DNA of 64,000 bases from Epiperipatus broadwayi (GCA_028023455.1 JAQFVV010006197.1:20765254-20829253); one strand, 5' to 3'; positions 12,591 to 25,660 are shown, counted from the stretch's first letter. Notes: generated by a model not told the origin, from the letters alone. Numbers and translations are program-made.

Positions 12591-13695
12591 AATAATGTAA
12601 TTAAATATAAGCTAGTAAATAAAAAAGAAGGAATATAATAGATATATTAGATAATAAGTATATTAAAAATATATAAATGAAGTATATGAGCTAGAATGCA
12701 AATCATGTAAGAAAAGCAAGATAAGAATTAAATATGTAGGAGAAACAAAAAACAACATATACAAGATTAATGCAACAGGTATAATAAGAAATCATCAATA
12801 TATATGCATTCTATAGAAACAAAACATATATTTGAAAAAGATAGTGTGAAAATGATTGGTTATACTAATAAAAGAAGTGATAGAAAATTGAAGGAAGGTA
12901 TATTAATTAAAATGATAAAAGCCAAATCTAAACAAAGATGAGAAGGATAAAACATTATTTTTATTAAAATATTAATTATAAAAATATTATTAATAAATAT
13001 ATAAAACATTTTGAAAATAGATAAAAAGTTGAAAAAAAATTGATAGTAGAGGAAGTTATATGAAAGGTGTATATGAGAAACAGGCTAAATTTTATTTAAA
13101 AAAATATTCAGTTACAGTTGTAGAGAGAAAAGTGAAAGTTATAGAGAGATAAGTAAAATGAAAAAATATAAATGAAAAATGAGAATTGGAAAATAAAAGT
13201 AGATATAAGTAAGAGTACTATAGGAATTATTAATAAAGGAATATATAAAATAATAGAAAATAATAAAAGATATTAGGTAATAAGTATATATAAAAAATAA
13301 AATGGAAAGGTTATAGTAATATATTAAAGAATAAATGTGGAATAATAGATAGATAGAATAAAATAAAAATAAAATGAAAGTAAATATAAATAAAAAATAA
13401 TAAAAAAATATAAAGTAAGAAATAAAAGCAGCAAAGGTATGGTGTTAAAGATAAATATGAGTATGAATAATAATATAAAATATGAATATTAATATGTACA
13501 CAAAATAATGGTTATATGATTATATGTTTACATTTTTTAGCTTTGATGAAGACTGCAGAAAAGTCAAAACTTAGCAAAATAAAGAAGGCAGTATACATAG
13601 TGTATAAGAGAAGATGATAAAATTTTTTTAATATGTATGAATATATGAACAAAAATGCTAGAAAAATGTAAAGGAAAAGATATAAGAATACTAAA
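12591..13695 (+). mobile_element. Right arm: Penelope GIY-YIG fragment and 3' untranslated region
   Basis: At 12680-12815 the plus strand reads VYELECKSCKKSKIRIKYVG then ETKNNIYK. This is the GIY box with a CxxC pair, then the YIG box and following helix of a Penelope GIY-YIG endonuclease. It ends at a stop inside the domain, and decayed downstream coding (KMIGYTNKRSDRKLKEG) follows. The A-rich, C-poor base use matches the intact element at 60-63 kb. The 3' untranslated region follows to the target duplication, with a hammerhead-like hairpin at 13537-13576. Confidence 0.7.
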
Positions 13696-13709
13696 TTTCT
13701 AGTTAGATA

Positions 13710-15962
13710 AACACAGTTAAATTTATTCATTTTATAATATAAAATTATTCATTTTTTAATATAATAATTTACATATGAAGTTAACATAAGCTAAGACAGT
13801 CATGCTTTTGAATGTTTCACAGATTTTTCTCAGAGGTTTTTTCATTGTTTTACATTTCTTTTAGTGAACAGTTTACATGGTTAGGCTTAGTGATGCTTGG
13901 CTTCTAGATAAAATTTAGCATGTTTTTTTTCATATTCATTTCAAAGATATTTTTTGAAACTAGTAGTGAGAATGGTCTTAATTTAGACTCAACTCTTAAT
14001 TATTTTTTATTGTCCTCTTCACAAGTTGGTCTGCTACTATCTTAACAGCTGTGACTGTTCTTCACAAGTCACTGGGGTCTTTGGCTTTACTCTATTCTGT
14101 CTTAATTTTTTAGAATGATCTTGTGTCCACCCAATCACCTATCATTTCACATATGATAGTATTAAACCTTGATAAATATATTCTATTTTTACAAAAGATT
14201 ATTGTACTTTTTCCTTAATTCAAAATGCCAGTCATATTCAAATTATTGAAAAATTACACTGTAGTTATTATTATTTTTAATTATCAAAAACAGTATAATT
14301 TTTAAATTATATTTTAAATTGAAAATAGATAATCTTTTTTTAGAAAGATAAAGAGAAAAAAAACTTTAATTAATTAAGCAATATATTTTAATATTAAGCC
14401 TTCTTTTTTCTTACTTTTAAAAAATGGATAAACTATATTTAAAATTTTACTTTTTTCTCTCTAATTATTTATTTTTTTAAAAAAGTTAAAACTAATCAAT
14501 AAACTATTGAAGAGAGAGAATAAAAAATATTTATTTCATTTTTTTATAGCTTTTACCCTCTTTTACAATTAATCATAACAAACTATAAATATTCACATTC
14601 TTATTATTTAAAAAATGTTTTGGAATTTTTATATTATTATTTAAGGAATGTAAAATCTTTAAATGAGTTACTAATTGTTGTTATAAAAAAGCATGAATAA
14701 AAATAACTATTTTTATTTCCCTATTATAAAAATATTTGCTTAATAAACATGTAATATCTCACATGACCAGCGTTGGCCACTGTTTACAATATATACATAT
14801 AAAGTAAAATATAAATTAACTTTTATTTATTGCAAGGCAAAATCCTCCACAACAAATCCTCATAGTTGAAAAAGTGAAGAAAACACTACTTATTAGGCTT
14901 TATAATTTCTGGGTAGTGAGAGTTTTGAAAGATATTTCAACTTTGTTTTTAATCTTTATCTAAGATTAGTTAGTAATCATTTATCAACTGCATTTTTATA
15001 TAATATAATTTTTAATTATATAAATGGCAGTTATACTTAAATTATAAAAATAAAAAGTAAATAATTATTAATATAGTAAGTAGTGTAAAGATTATAAATA
15101 ATAAAAATAAAACTATCTCTATTTTTTATTATTGTTTTTGGTTGATTTTTCATTAAAAATAATACTTTTAAAAAAAATTAAAATACTATTTTTAAATGCT
15201 TTATTTTATAAGATGCATTTTTTCTTTATTGAAAAGAATTCGTTTTTACCCTCCACTAAATATGCCAATGATGTGAAATAATGAGGAAGGTCCTTTATTT
15301 TAAAGAGTTCTGAGAAAACAGATGATCATAGTTTGTTCTGAAAAATATTGTGAATGAATGTAACAACAACAACAATAATAATAATAATAATAATAATAAT
15401 AAGAAGAAGAGGAAGAAGAAGAAAAAGAAGCAGAACAACAACAAGAAGAACAACAAGAAGAATCATTATTCAGTGATTATAAAAAGTTAGATATATGCAA
15501 ACTATTAATTTATGCTAAAAAAATTATCCATTTACAATTGACAAAAAGTTGACTAGAAATCTAGTCAAATTTTATCATGAAAAGAATTTGATATTATCAT
15601 TAAGGATTAAAAAGAATATATTCTATTAATTCTCACAGTGGTTTTTACCAATACATTGCTTGGAGTCAGAAAAAACTAACTTTCACCAGATTTTTTATCA
15701 ACATATAAAAAAACTGTATTTAAATGTATAATATTAGAAGACAAATAATTAAAAAGATTGCAAGCTTATAATAAGACTAAATAAATAAATAGATGGATAT
15801 TTATCTAGTAAGACAAGTGATCATCAAACATGAGATCATCAGTTCTTATAATAATAATCATTATTATAGAGTGATTATTGAAACTGACAGAGCTGAACCA
15901 TGATCCATAGATCTTGAACTCGTGAATGTGCCATTGTACTATTGCAGAAAATGTACAATAAT
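13710..15962. other. Unassigned stretch with a mixed trinucleotide repeat
   Basis: 15361-15462 is a compound (AAC)/(AAT)/(AAG) repeat. The rest has no recognised gene or element. Confidence 0.4.
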
Positions 15963-16090
15963 AGTTCTAAATCAGTCAATCGTTGGTAGCCGAGATGTCA
16001 GCGCAGTTGCTTGCAGACAGTGGTTGCGGGTTCGTTTACCGGCCGATGCTTTGACATATTGAAAAAAAAAAAACAGTTCTAAATCATTCA
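15963..16090 (+). mobile_element. Short tRNA-derived SINE with target duplication
   Basis: The body (15979-16074) begins with a tRNA-like A-box region (TGGTAGCCGAGATGTCAGCG) and a B-box-like GCGGGTTCGTTTACC about 35 bp later, the two internal promoter boxes of RNA polymerase III. It ends in a run of 12 A. Direct repeats AGTTCTAAATCA(G/T)TCA flank it at 15963-15978 and 16075-16090 (15 of 16 match), the mark of LINE-driven insertion. It is about 96 bp, so little more than the tRNA head and tail. Confidence 0.75.
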
Positions 16091-17392
16091 TTAAAATATT
16101 TTTTTTAAAAAAATCAGCTCAGAATCAATTCAGTAAACTTTACTTCCTAAATCTTGCTTTTTTAAGATTTTGTGTTAAGTTGCAAGAAAAATAAAATTAA
16201 AACGGGATGCATGTCAATGTATTTATATTAATTTTTCATTAATCTGCTATTTTTCTTTTAAATATGAGATTATGAACACATTAATTTTGGATGCGCGCGC
16301 ACAGTTGTTTATTAATATTTTAGTAAAAATAAATAAACTTTTGATGTTTTTAAAATAGTGAATTTGGTAACAGGAGAATCATTATATTTCTTCTTTTACA
16401 TTTATTTTTATTAATTATCAAACGTAATCTTTCTTTTTCAATATCCTTGAATCGTGCTTTAAGAAGCTTTATAGTAAGAAGAATAAAAGCTTAGAGCAAA
16501 TGTCGAAAGATTTTGCAGTTTTCTAACATAGGTGTTAAATTTAATTCTCACTTGGATTTAATCTTTAAGCAAAAAAAAAAAAAGTTATCTTCTGTACGGC
16601 TTTTTAACTTATGTTTTACGTTAAAAACAAATATATTAAATAATATTTGTAAGATTTAATGCTACATCCTATGGTAAATAAAATGTAGTTTATTAGAGAG
16701 TAATTTCATTTGCTAAATAATAAAATAACCATTATTATTAAAAGTTATTTAATGGTTTTGCACTGAATAGCTGAAGGTTTCTGAATTTATTCCCAGGTCA
16801 ATTTGTCACGAGTCTGTTATAGATTTTTTATTTCATTTTAACTATATTTTTTTGATTTGAACTCATTTCACGGAGTGTTGATGAATTCAGTAGAGTTCAA
16901 GAATGCAGTCATTCTTATTTGAATTAGCTGAAGGTTATAATTATATTCATATAAAACTAGTATATTTTAATTATAGCTTTTTTCTATAGATAAATCTTAA
17001 AAAGACAAATAAAATGTACTTATGTAATAGCAAAAATATAGTTTGGATTTAAATAATAACTACATAGCTATATTTGATGTCCTTATTGACTTGAATAATT
17101 TATTATTAAAGAAGTTAAAAAGCTAATTATTCTTTATTCAAATATCATATTTAATATATTTATGTTAACATGTTATGTATTTATGTTTTTTGTTTACCTA
17201 ATTTAAATTGGGAAGCATATAATTTTATAGTGTTAACTTTATTATGTTATAAACTGATTTTTTAAACCAAAGATAATGCTAAAAAACTAATTAATATTTA
17301 TTAAATTATTGGTAATCCTTTTTAAAAAAATATTTATTATTGTTTTAAAAATAATTAATTCTGAGGATGTATCACCACTATAATTTTTAATT
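16091..17392. other. Unassigned AT-rich stretch
   Basis: Contains a short GCGCGCGCA run near 16294, unusual for this CpG-poor DNA. No gene or element recognised. Confidence 0.4.
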
Positions 17393-20050
17393 ACTGTCAA
17401 TCTGTTACAAGATTAAAGTCTCTCTAAGTTTAATCCCAGTTTCTCGGCTTCAAAGTTTCTTCTCTCAATATCAAAATAGAAAACTACATTAGTTCATCCA
17501 TCTATCTGTATAATCTCTTGGAATCAAATTTAAAACTTCAACTGTCTGTCAATTATCATTTCTTTTAGTTCCATTTTAATCTTTTAACTTTTTCAATGAT
17601 GGCAGTAATACCTGTTTGTTCCCTCACTTATGTGCTTTATATTGGACCTGTTCTTGTTAGATATAACTTACATCTCTTCATTTTGGTCTGAAGCTTCTGT
17701 ATTACTCTTCTGTTAAATGCCAATATTTCAGATCTATAAGTAAGAACAAGTAAAACACACATATTAAAAACATTCTTTTTCAACCACATTGGCATGTTTT
17801 CCTCTAATATTAAATTAAATTCTGTGATTAATTTCATCCACTAGTATTAATAATCTGACCAAAGTATTTATAGCTGTCAACTTCTTATTCAATCAATCTT
17901 TACTTTATTCTTCTGAGAAATCAATTGAACATCACTTTAATGGTTTTAACATTTATCCCTACTCTCTTATATAACTGTTACATTTCCTGAAGCTCTAAAA
18001 AATTATCACCAAATACAACCCCATCATATCCCATAATCTAGATGATTTAAGTAATTTCTATTTACTTTTACTTTTTCATCTTTTCATTTTAATTCACAAA
18101 CTGTTTTTGTAAAGCTGCTATAAAAAGTTTAATTATGGAATCATCCAAATTTACATTATTTTCAATGTTAATGTTAGTAGTATTATCATGTAATCCAGGG
18201 GTGGGCAATTGTTTTGGCTCGGGGGCTGCAGAAATTGGTGGAGGGCCACATCGAGGGCCACTTTGTGGAAGCGAAGGTTAGTTGAGGGCTGCACCTTTTT
18301 TTCATGACACAATAAACACACTGCTTTATTTCCTGTATTACCAAAGAAATATTAGTTTGCCCATTCTTCATTAAACACACAACATTCATCATCGATTTTA
18401 CATTTTTTCAGAGGGTTCATGGTTTCATTAAAGTTGGAAATGTATATATTTGCTAATGCAAAGACAAAATTGAAATTAACCAGATCAACTGGAAAAGCAC
18501 TGCACATGTGTATTGACATGGCCATCCTAGTGGAAAATAAAGAGAGGAAATCTTAGTTCAAGGCAGATTTTTCTGATTATCTTGGCGGGCCACACAAAAA
18601 CTCTTAGTGGGTCGCTTGTGGCCCTCGGGGCACTATTTTCTGATCCCTGATGGGCACTATTTTCTGATCCCTGATGTAATCAAATGATTACTATGCATTT
18701 TAAAGAAAGTGTGTATCCTGATAATTCAAATCTTTAATCATCATGGACATGTTTATAAAACAAAAGCTTTTTTATAATCTACAAATTCAAAGTGTAATGG
18801 CAACTGGATTTTTCTTATAACTTTTCTAAATACATTTGTCATCACTGGGCTAAACAAATTTTAAATCCAGTTGTTTATTTGATTGGTTTGAATGCAAAGA
18901 TCACTTAATAAATTGGATCTATAATTTGTAAAATCTTCTTTATCATTTGCTTAATTATCAACATTATTATGGCGTTCTTCCAATCTTCTGTTTGGTATGT
19001 CTTTATCATTCAGATATTCAATATATAGCTTTTCTAACATTTTATTTTTTTAGCTACATATTTTAATATATCAATAATAATTCCATTACTTCATGAAGTG
19101 TATATCTTCATTTAAATAACTTGCTATTTCAGAAAAAATAGTAATTGTAGAGGATATTTGTTTTATTGTTTACTTATTACTACACAATTTTTAAAGCATA
19201 CTTCCGCACATTTTATGATATTATCTCTACTTATAGCAATAGTTTTATCTTTTTTTTTTTACACATTAAAACATCTTTCTTCTGATACTAAGATGCTGTT
19301 TTGCACTACCAAGCATTTTATTGCTTTTCTTATCAATTCACTATTACATTTTCTTATATTACTGTTAATTTTTTTTTCATATCATTTTATAAAATTCTAG
19401 ATAATTAAAACAATTTTATATTCTTTCTTTTCTTAATACTTTAATGTCTGTCAGTATAATACTTTCTGATAAATTATTGCTTTTTTGTTCCAGTTGTCTT
19501 TTTAGTAGTTCTTATTGGTAAATTAGTTACTATCTTATTGATTTCACTCAAGTCTAAATTGTCTTCAAAATCTGTTAATATTTTAAAACAATTTTCAATT
19601 TCTAATTAAAATTCATTGGAATGTTTCTGAACTCTAGTTTTGCATTATCATGTATTTTATATCCACTAATTGATGATCATACCATATTTTGATTCTATGT
19701 ATCCATTTTAATTTAGTATTTTTCTAAAAAAAAAATATACAGTTCTTTTTTTGTGTGAATTTTTTTTAGGTCTGTGTCCTTTCTCATTTCTTTCACATTA
19801 AACAAATTTCCCACACTTTCATTTTTCAATTGTTTATTAATTTTAGAATTAATGTCTCCTGTAACAATTTTAAAATGTTGTTTGGTCTGATCAAAAAAAT
19901 TTTGTTCATTCATAATATATTTCTTTTATTTTTAGTTTATAATGAATTCCACTCTACTTGCACTCACAATATTTGTGGCAAAATATATATTCACTTTTTA
20001 AATCAATTGTCTCTTTATCCTTTAACTTTACAAAGTACTACAGTGTCCCT
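17393..20050 (-). mobile_element. Decayed RTE-clade LINE, split by a hAT MITE
   Basis: The minus strand follows the intact RTE fragment at 57617-58856 nearly end to end. From 5' to 3': a nuclease remnant at 19913-19713 (FFDQTKQHFKIVTGDINSKI), reverse transcriptase box A near 18785 (FEFVDYKKAF), then the hAT insert, then NIENNV-DDSIIKLFIAALQ near 18160, DYKYFGQIINT-like sequence near 17860, and the 3' part at 17837-17637 (NMPMWLKKNVFNMCVLLVLT then NRRVIQKLQTKMKRC), ending near 17393 with an ETL-QID-like terminus. Stops and frameshifts are scattered throughout, so it is inactive. The 5' boundary is uncertain and may reach 20240. Confidence 0.75.
18188..18681 (-). mobile_element. hAT-family MITE retaining the transposase BED-finger start
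   Basis: An 8-bp target duplication ATGTAATC lies at 18188-18195 and 18674-18681, the hAT length. The ends are imperfect inverted repeats: left CAGGGGTGGGCAA, right (reversed) CAGGGATCAGAAAA, followed on both sides by GGGCC-type sequence. On the minus strand from an ATG at 18420 it reads MNPLKKCKIDDECCVFNEEW and, after a stop, YFFGNTGNKAVCLLCHEKK. This is the BED zinc-finger start of a ZBED/GTF2IRD2-type hAT transposase, so this is a deletion derivative of such an element. The right terminal 23 bp (TGGGCACTATTTTCTGATCC plus CTG) occur twice in tandem. It sits in the RTE LINE and is therefore younger than that copy. Confidence 0.85.
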
Positions 20051-20259
20051 TTATTATTAGAGCTTTTTACTATTCATGGAATATTCCTTCAATTGACAAT
20101 GATCTGATGTTGTAAGTAACTTCAATAAAAGGTCATCATTAAATGTAGTTTTACTCTTAGTACACTCTGCTTTTGCTGCCACCTACAGTTTGGCTGATGT
20201 TTTTAAAGTCTCCTGAAAGTAAGCCATAATTTAGTTTTGTAAGTCATGATTGTAAATAT

Positions 20260-22698
20260 CTATAGAAATATTATTCACAAACACATTTTCATAATATTTC
20301 AACTAAGATTATGAGAAATTTTTAAAAAAAAATTACATTTCTTGGTCTTAATCTCAGAAGTAACACATTGACTGGTGCATATTAATGAGTAGCAGATTCA
20401 CTTATACTTACCATGCCATATAAATGATCACATAGAAATAGCAGATATAGTGCCAAGAATATGTAGAATGGGAATCAGAAAATTGTTCTGCTTAGTTATT
20501 TATGGCCTCAAAAATAAACCTATTTATTTTTCAGTTAACAACAAACTCATTTCTGCAGTCATATATTTATGTATTTATGAAATTATCAAAATCCTTAAAT
20601 ACATACATCTTTTTCTAAGTGATTATTGTTTTAAAATTTTTTTTACATAATAAAAATTTGTATAGAAGATCCATTTTTCAACAAAAAATATATAAAAAAT
20701 AATATTATGAAAGAATTAGATTTAAAACTATATTTATTGTGAGTCATATCAGTTAGGGACCAAATATTTGATATTGAAAGAGTATGTTATGTTTGAAAAA
20801 CAAAAGTATATTTACCTGAGAATTGAAATAATTATTTAATTTTGTTACATATTGGCTGGTTAAACTTAAATCCAAAATGAAGCAGGATACTATATAAAAT
20901 AATAACATCATTGAAAACTAGTGAAATACACATAATTTTGAGTAATTAATGACTTTCAGATGCATATAAATTCTTATATTGAAACTAATTTCTGAATTTT
21001 GCCTTTATCAATGTGGTTTTTGGTATCCACAAATTATTAAAAATTATAGTATATAGTCCTAGAATGGAGAGCTGCTCTCATTTTATCGTATAGTGTAATT
21101 AGGGGAGTTATTTATTATTTACATTTATCCATTTACCTTTTTGATTATTTTGAAATCCTTTTCTTTACCTTGATTAAAATGCAAATTTAATGATCTATAA
21201 ATTTATTTTCATCTTACAAAAAATATCAAAATGATGAAACATATTAATTTTTCTAGTTTAGGTTTGCCTTGCTTTTTGAAACAGTAACCAACTTCACTTT
21301 TGTCAACTTCTGACTAGATTATGTAAACATAAGAGGCAATTAGAACATCTCCAAACTAGTTTTTGGTTATTGACATTCCATAATAGCTAGTTCTAATTTG
21401 CATTATAGTCATTAATTGGATAATGTTTTCAAGTTTCTTAAGGTTTATTGATCTTCCAAAAGTTATCGTAAAACAAGAAGATTATTTAAAGAAGATTATT
21501 TAAAAGTAATTATGGTTTTCTATGGAAAAAAATTAGCACATTCCTGAAGATGAAAATTATGTTATAAATTGTTAATATTGTATTAACAAACAACTTAATC
21601 TAATACATAAAGTTGTTAAAAATGCATAATGTACAACATATGCATGTGTATGCACTTAAAATATGTATACAGGCAAGATAATGCAACTAAGAGTCTATCA
21701 TTGTCTTTTAAATCCTTTAATGGTCATGAGTTTTTTGGAGGACTACACAATATGCTGTTGGCTGATGATCTCTGAAAAAAAGAAATGACTGACTTGCTTT
21801 TTTGATTTTCTCATCGTACATTTTATAAGTTCTCATTCATTGATTTAAGACATTTTTAGATTTGATGGAACATTCTAAGTTAGGGTCAAATTCTTCAGTT
21901 TCTTAAGATTTTTGTTTTCCAGATACTTCTTTGCATACTTGCTGATTTTATTTTTTTCAACTTTTAATATAATCAGCCAATATTTACTTCTTTCAGTAAC
22001 CTTTTACATCAATAATATAACTTTAAAATTTGTTATAACCAAATATATAATATCTTTTCTTTAAGACCTCTTATAACAAAATCAATTAATTCAGCATTCA
22101 TTCTATGAAACCACAAAACATCAATAAATTTTTTTCACACCAACAACTCCTGATACAATCCGCCCCTCCGCCACTATTAGATATACATAAACAAAAATTT
22201 TAATGATTGGTACATTCCAACTAACATCCTAAGAACTTTTCAACTGAATTACACATTAAGTTATATCACAATTCATTTTTTTATTAGGTACCCCTGATCA
22301 CTATTGGAACAATGTGAACTTCCCACATTTCTTCATGGTGCCAATTTGGAAGGTCACAATATATACATATATAATTTATGTGAAACAAAAATATTGCAGT
22401 ACATGTACACTATTTAAAATACAAGAAAGTTAATGACACTTCTATGATCAAAATATAATAAAGTAATTGATTATTATAAAATATAATAATTGTAAACTTG
22501 TTTGTTTATTCATATTATTTTCCAAATAAAATACTAATGAGTAATTGTTACAATAAAATTCTTTCAGATTTTCACTACTTGTAACAGACATACCCAAAAG
22601 TAATTTGCAGTCAATGAAAACACATATTTTAAATTGTTGTTTTAAAACTAATAATATTTAGGATATAAATGTAAATTTAACTTCCTTTTATTTTAAAA
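20260..22698. other. Unassigned intergenic stretch
   Basis: No recognised element, exon or RNA. The scattered short frames are chance openings in AT-rich sequence. Confidence 0.4.
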
Positions 22699-22899
22699 CA
22701 GGCAAAACTCTCCATAGAGTATTGCTACTCAGTGCAAGCCAGAGTAATCAATGGATGCCAGAACACTTGTGCATAAAATCCTCATCTAGTGCATACTCAT
22801 CCAATATCCCTAGACTAGTTTCTGGCTTGTGACCTTCATCAGTGAGGTGTGTTGGATCTGAGAGCACTGCACCTAAATTTTAGGATCTAATGCAATGCT
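22699..22899 (+). repeat. Foldback family copy 1, left arm, cut by the gap
   Basis: Starts AACAGGCAAAACTCTCCATA and includes ATCAATGGATGCCAGAA, CTAGTTTCTGGCTTGTGACC and TTAGGATCTAATGCAA. All of these landmarks recur at 36.2, 38.9 and 50.2 kb. The copy runs into the N gap. Confidence 0.8.
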
Positions 22900-23399
22900 N
22901 NNNNNNNNNNNNNNNNNNNNNNNNNNNNNNNNNNNNNNNNNNNNNNNNNNNNNNNNNNNNNNNNNNNNNNNNNNNNNNNNNNNNNNNNNNNNNNNNNNNN
23001 NNNNNNNNNNNNNNNNNNNNNNNNNNNNNNNNNNNNNNNNNNNNNNNNNNNNNNNNNNNNNNNNNNNNNNNNNNNNNNNNNNNNNNNNNNNNNNNNNNNN
23101 NNNNNNNNNNNNNNNNNNNNNNNNNNNNNNNNNNNNNNNNNNNNNNNNNNNNNNNNNNNNNNNNNNNNNNNNNNNNNNNNNNNNNNNNNNNNNNNNNNNN
23201 NNNNNNNNNNNNNNNNNNNNNNNNNNNNNNNNNNNNNNNNNNNNNNNNNNNNNNNNNNNNNNNNNNNNNNNNNNNNNNNNNNNNNNNNNNNNNNNNNNNN
23301 NNNNNNNNNNNNNNNNNNNNNNNNNNNNNNNNNNNNNNNNNNNNNNNNNNNNNNNNNNNNNNNNNNNNNNNNNNNNNNNNNNNNNNNNNNNNNNNNNNN
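22900..23399. other. Assembly gap of 500 N
   Basis: Exactly 500 N, a conventional placeholder length. Foldback-family sequence lies on both sides, so the gap was probably caused by the repeat or its palindrome. Confidence 0.98.
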
Positions 23400-23479
23400 A
23401 TTGAAAAGTAATAATAGTTGTCATGTGATTGTTCTAAATAAATCCCTATCCTTCACTTTCCTATTCAAATCCTCTTAGA

Positions 23480-23770
23480 ATAGTTTCAAACATATGTCTT
23501 TATCAATAAAGTAGCCTCAATCTTGGATCAAGGCCACTTTCAAACTTTAGATCTAATACACTTTCATCTCCAACTCCTTATTATTTTCTTTAATATTATA
23601 ATTTCCAACTTTCAGTCCAAACTAAAAAAAAACAAATATTTTCAAACTTGCTTAACTTGTTTGGTAGTCATATAAATCTGAATCCTTTTGAAGTTTTTCT
23701 ATATATTAAGGTAATTTTAATTCTTTTAAATATTCACGTCACACTATATCTCATTAAGCTCCAGTCTCTT
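23480..23770 (+). repeat. Foldback family copy 1, sequence after the gap
   Basis: Contains AACAAATATTTTCAAACTTG and AGTCATATAAATCTGAATCC, matching the inner part of the left arm at 39120-39200. It is more decayed than the part before the gap. Confidence 0.55.
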
Positions 23771-25518
23771 GTTTTCCTAATTAAAAACAATTTAATAACA
23801 ATAAATTAATGAACAATGTATTTCTCCAATTCATCTAATAATTTTCTAAACTGAATAAAATGTGAAAACAAAATTGTGCATAATTCTATTCTCAGTAATA
23901 TATATTGGCATAATATGCTCTTTACAGCTGGATAAATTTTTATACTCAATATCACTCAGTAAATTAGTGGAGATCCAAGATCAAAACTTTTCTTTATGGA
24001 CCAAGAAAGATTTGGTTTTCATTAGAGTGAAGTTGTTTATCAATTTATAAAAATTAGTCATCGAGGTAGAAATATATAATGAATTTTTATGAGTCAACAA
24101 TTTTCCTGTTATCCAAATAAATTATATAAAATTGAGAGACTGATATTTGTAGGGGATGAATTGGTCTATTAGATACTAAAGTAAATATACCAATAAAATG
24201 TAAATAATAGACAATGATCTATCAGTAATGTTATATACTCCAAATTTCATTTATAGTGTTTAATTAAAAACTACCTATAAAAAACTTGGCCAAAAAATAT
24301 GATAGAATATGAATCTTTGATTATTTATAGAATTATATAAATAAGAAGTCCAATTGATAGTTATCAGAAAATATTTTTTATTTCTTGATGACTTTTACAT
24401 CTTTTTTCAGTAATTTAAAATTAAATATAATCCTTCTTCTGTCAATGACTTTCTATCAAGATTTTGAGTTCATAGCTTACCATTAATGAAAATAAATAAG
24501 AATAGTATTTACACTGCCGCAGATTTTCATGGCTATTGAAATTTAAAGCTACAAATTTCAAAACAAACACTTATTATTTAGTTTAACAGATCCATGAAGA
24601 GGTGGCTGGAAAGGAAATATGATAAAAAATTTAAAAAATACTTGAAAAAACAAAATTCAGTGTGACCACAGGAATATTTCATCTATTTGCTCCCCATGGT
24701 CTCAGTTAAATATAGATACAATATTTTCAGTTATCAATTATAACCCGTGTAAACAATACAAATAAGTTTTTCTGTATATTAAATATAACATATTAAATTC
24801 TGTTTGAGTTTTTAAGTATTTATACATTTATTATTTAATAGTATATTTATTTATTTTTTTAAAAATTATATTATGGTAAATTTATATTGTTAAAATAATG
24901 TTAGAAATCAACTACCAATAGTAGATTAGTACTTTAGACAAAAATTCAGAGGATACAAAACAGTTTTCGGTAACAAAACGAAGATGAACAAAACCAGAGA
25001 TAATCGTGGAAGCGCGCACGTGTGTGTGATGCGTAACAATGAAATGAAAACTGTAGTAGGCTTTTATGATAGATACCAAAGTTAGAACATTGAGATTAAT
25101 CCCTATTAGAGAAAATAAGGTGAATCTATACGCTAAATGTAAAAGTCAATTTAATGCAAGAAAAAAATAGTGGAGGGTCCATCCAAATAAAAATATAAAA
25201 AATGGTGAAAAAAATCTAAAGACAGGGAAAAAATAAAATGTAAAATACGTATAAATAACTACTGGTTTCATTTATTTATAATGTATAGCTTTTTAAATAG
25301 TTTAAATCTTAAAAACTCTTCGGCTATCTGTAGATGATATTAATATATAAATTTGTTAAGTGAATAAAAATGTTATGTAGTACACAAACAAGCTAATTGT
25401 TTAAGACACAACTGTTACTTCTTCAATCAATGAATCATCCTTTTTTGTCAGCGCAACTCTAATATTTCATTTACTAACACGTCATAAAAATGAATATCAT
25501 CATTGATATAGTAACTTA
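23771..25518. other. Unassigned, with a locally CpG-richer segment
   Basis: 24960-25060 is richer in CpG than its surroundings and contains GCGCGCACGTG, including an E-box CACGTG. A 34-codon frame from an ATG at 24983 (MNKTRDNRGSAHVCVMRNNE) crosses it. It might be a promoter or first exon of the gene downstream, but nothing proves that. Confidence 0.3.
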
Positions 25519-25660
25519 TCTGCTATTGTTAACAGTTGAATGTAATTGGAAAAATTAAATAAAGTTACATTTTTCTAAAGATATTCCATACTTTAGTATT
25601 TATAAATACAACTAAAACACCATCATCACAAACCTTCAGAAAAACATATAATTTATTTGT
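25519..25660 (+). mobile_element. Relic of a Penelope-like 3' tail
   Basis: Matches the 3' end of the Penelope insertion at 34.4-35.7 kb, sharing AACAGTTGAATG, TTTTCTAAAGA and ACACCATCATCACAAACCTT then CAGAAAAACA. Only the tail is present. Confidence 0.65.

Larger units (their letters stand above)
9561..13709. mobile_element. Penelope-like insertion with inverted 3' arms and 14-bp target duplication
   Basis: A perfect 14-bp direct repeat, TTTCTAGTTAGATA, lies at 9561-9574 and 13696-13709. Just inside, the left end (9575-about 9950, minus) and the right end (about 13250-13695, plus) are inverted copies of one 3' untranslated region. The right arm continues inward to a decayed GIY-YIG nuclease. 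The two copies are head-to-head, as at the other Penelope loci in this window. About 2.6 kb between the arms (9950-12590) has different base composition and shows no Penelope motifs. Confidence 0.7.

Noticed and set aside
18186-18392. 68-codon minus-strand frame inside the hAT MITE
   Set aside because: Out of frame with the recognisable BED-finger remnant and extends into the terminal repeat.
19158-19400. Hydrophobic 80-codon plus-strand frame
   Set aside because: Lies antisense within the decayed RTE copy; hydrophobicity is a product of T-rich sequence.
22873-23424. Long open frames on both strands
   Set aside because: They run through the N gap and contain no sequence.
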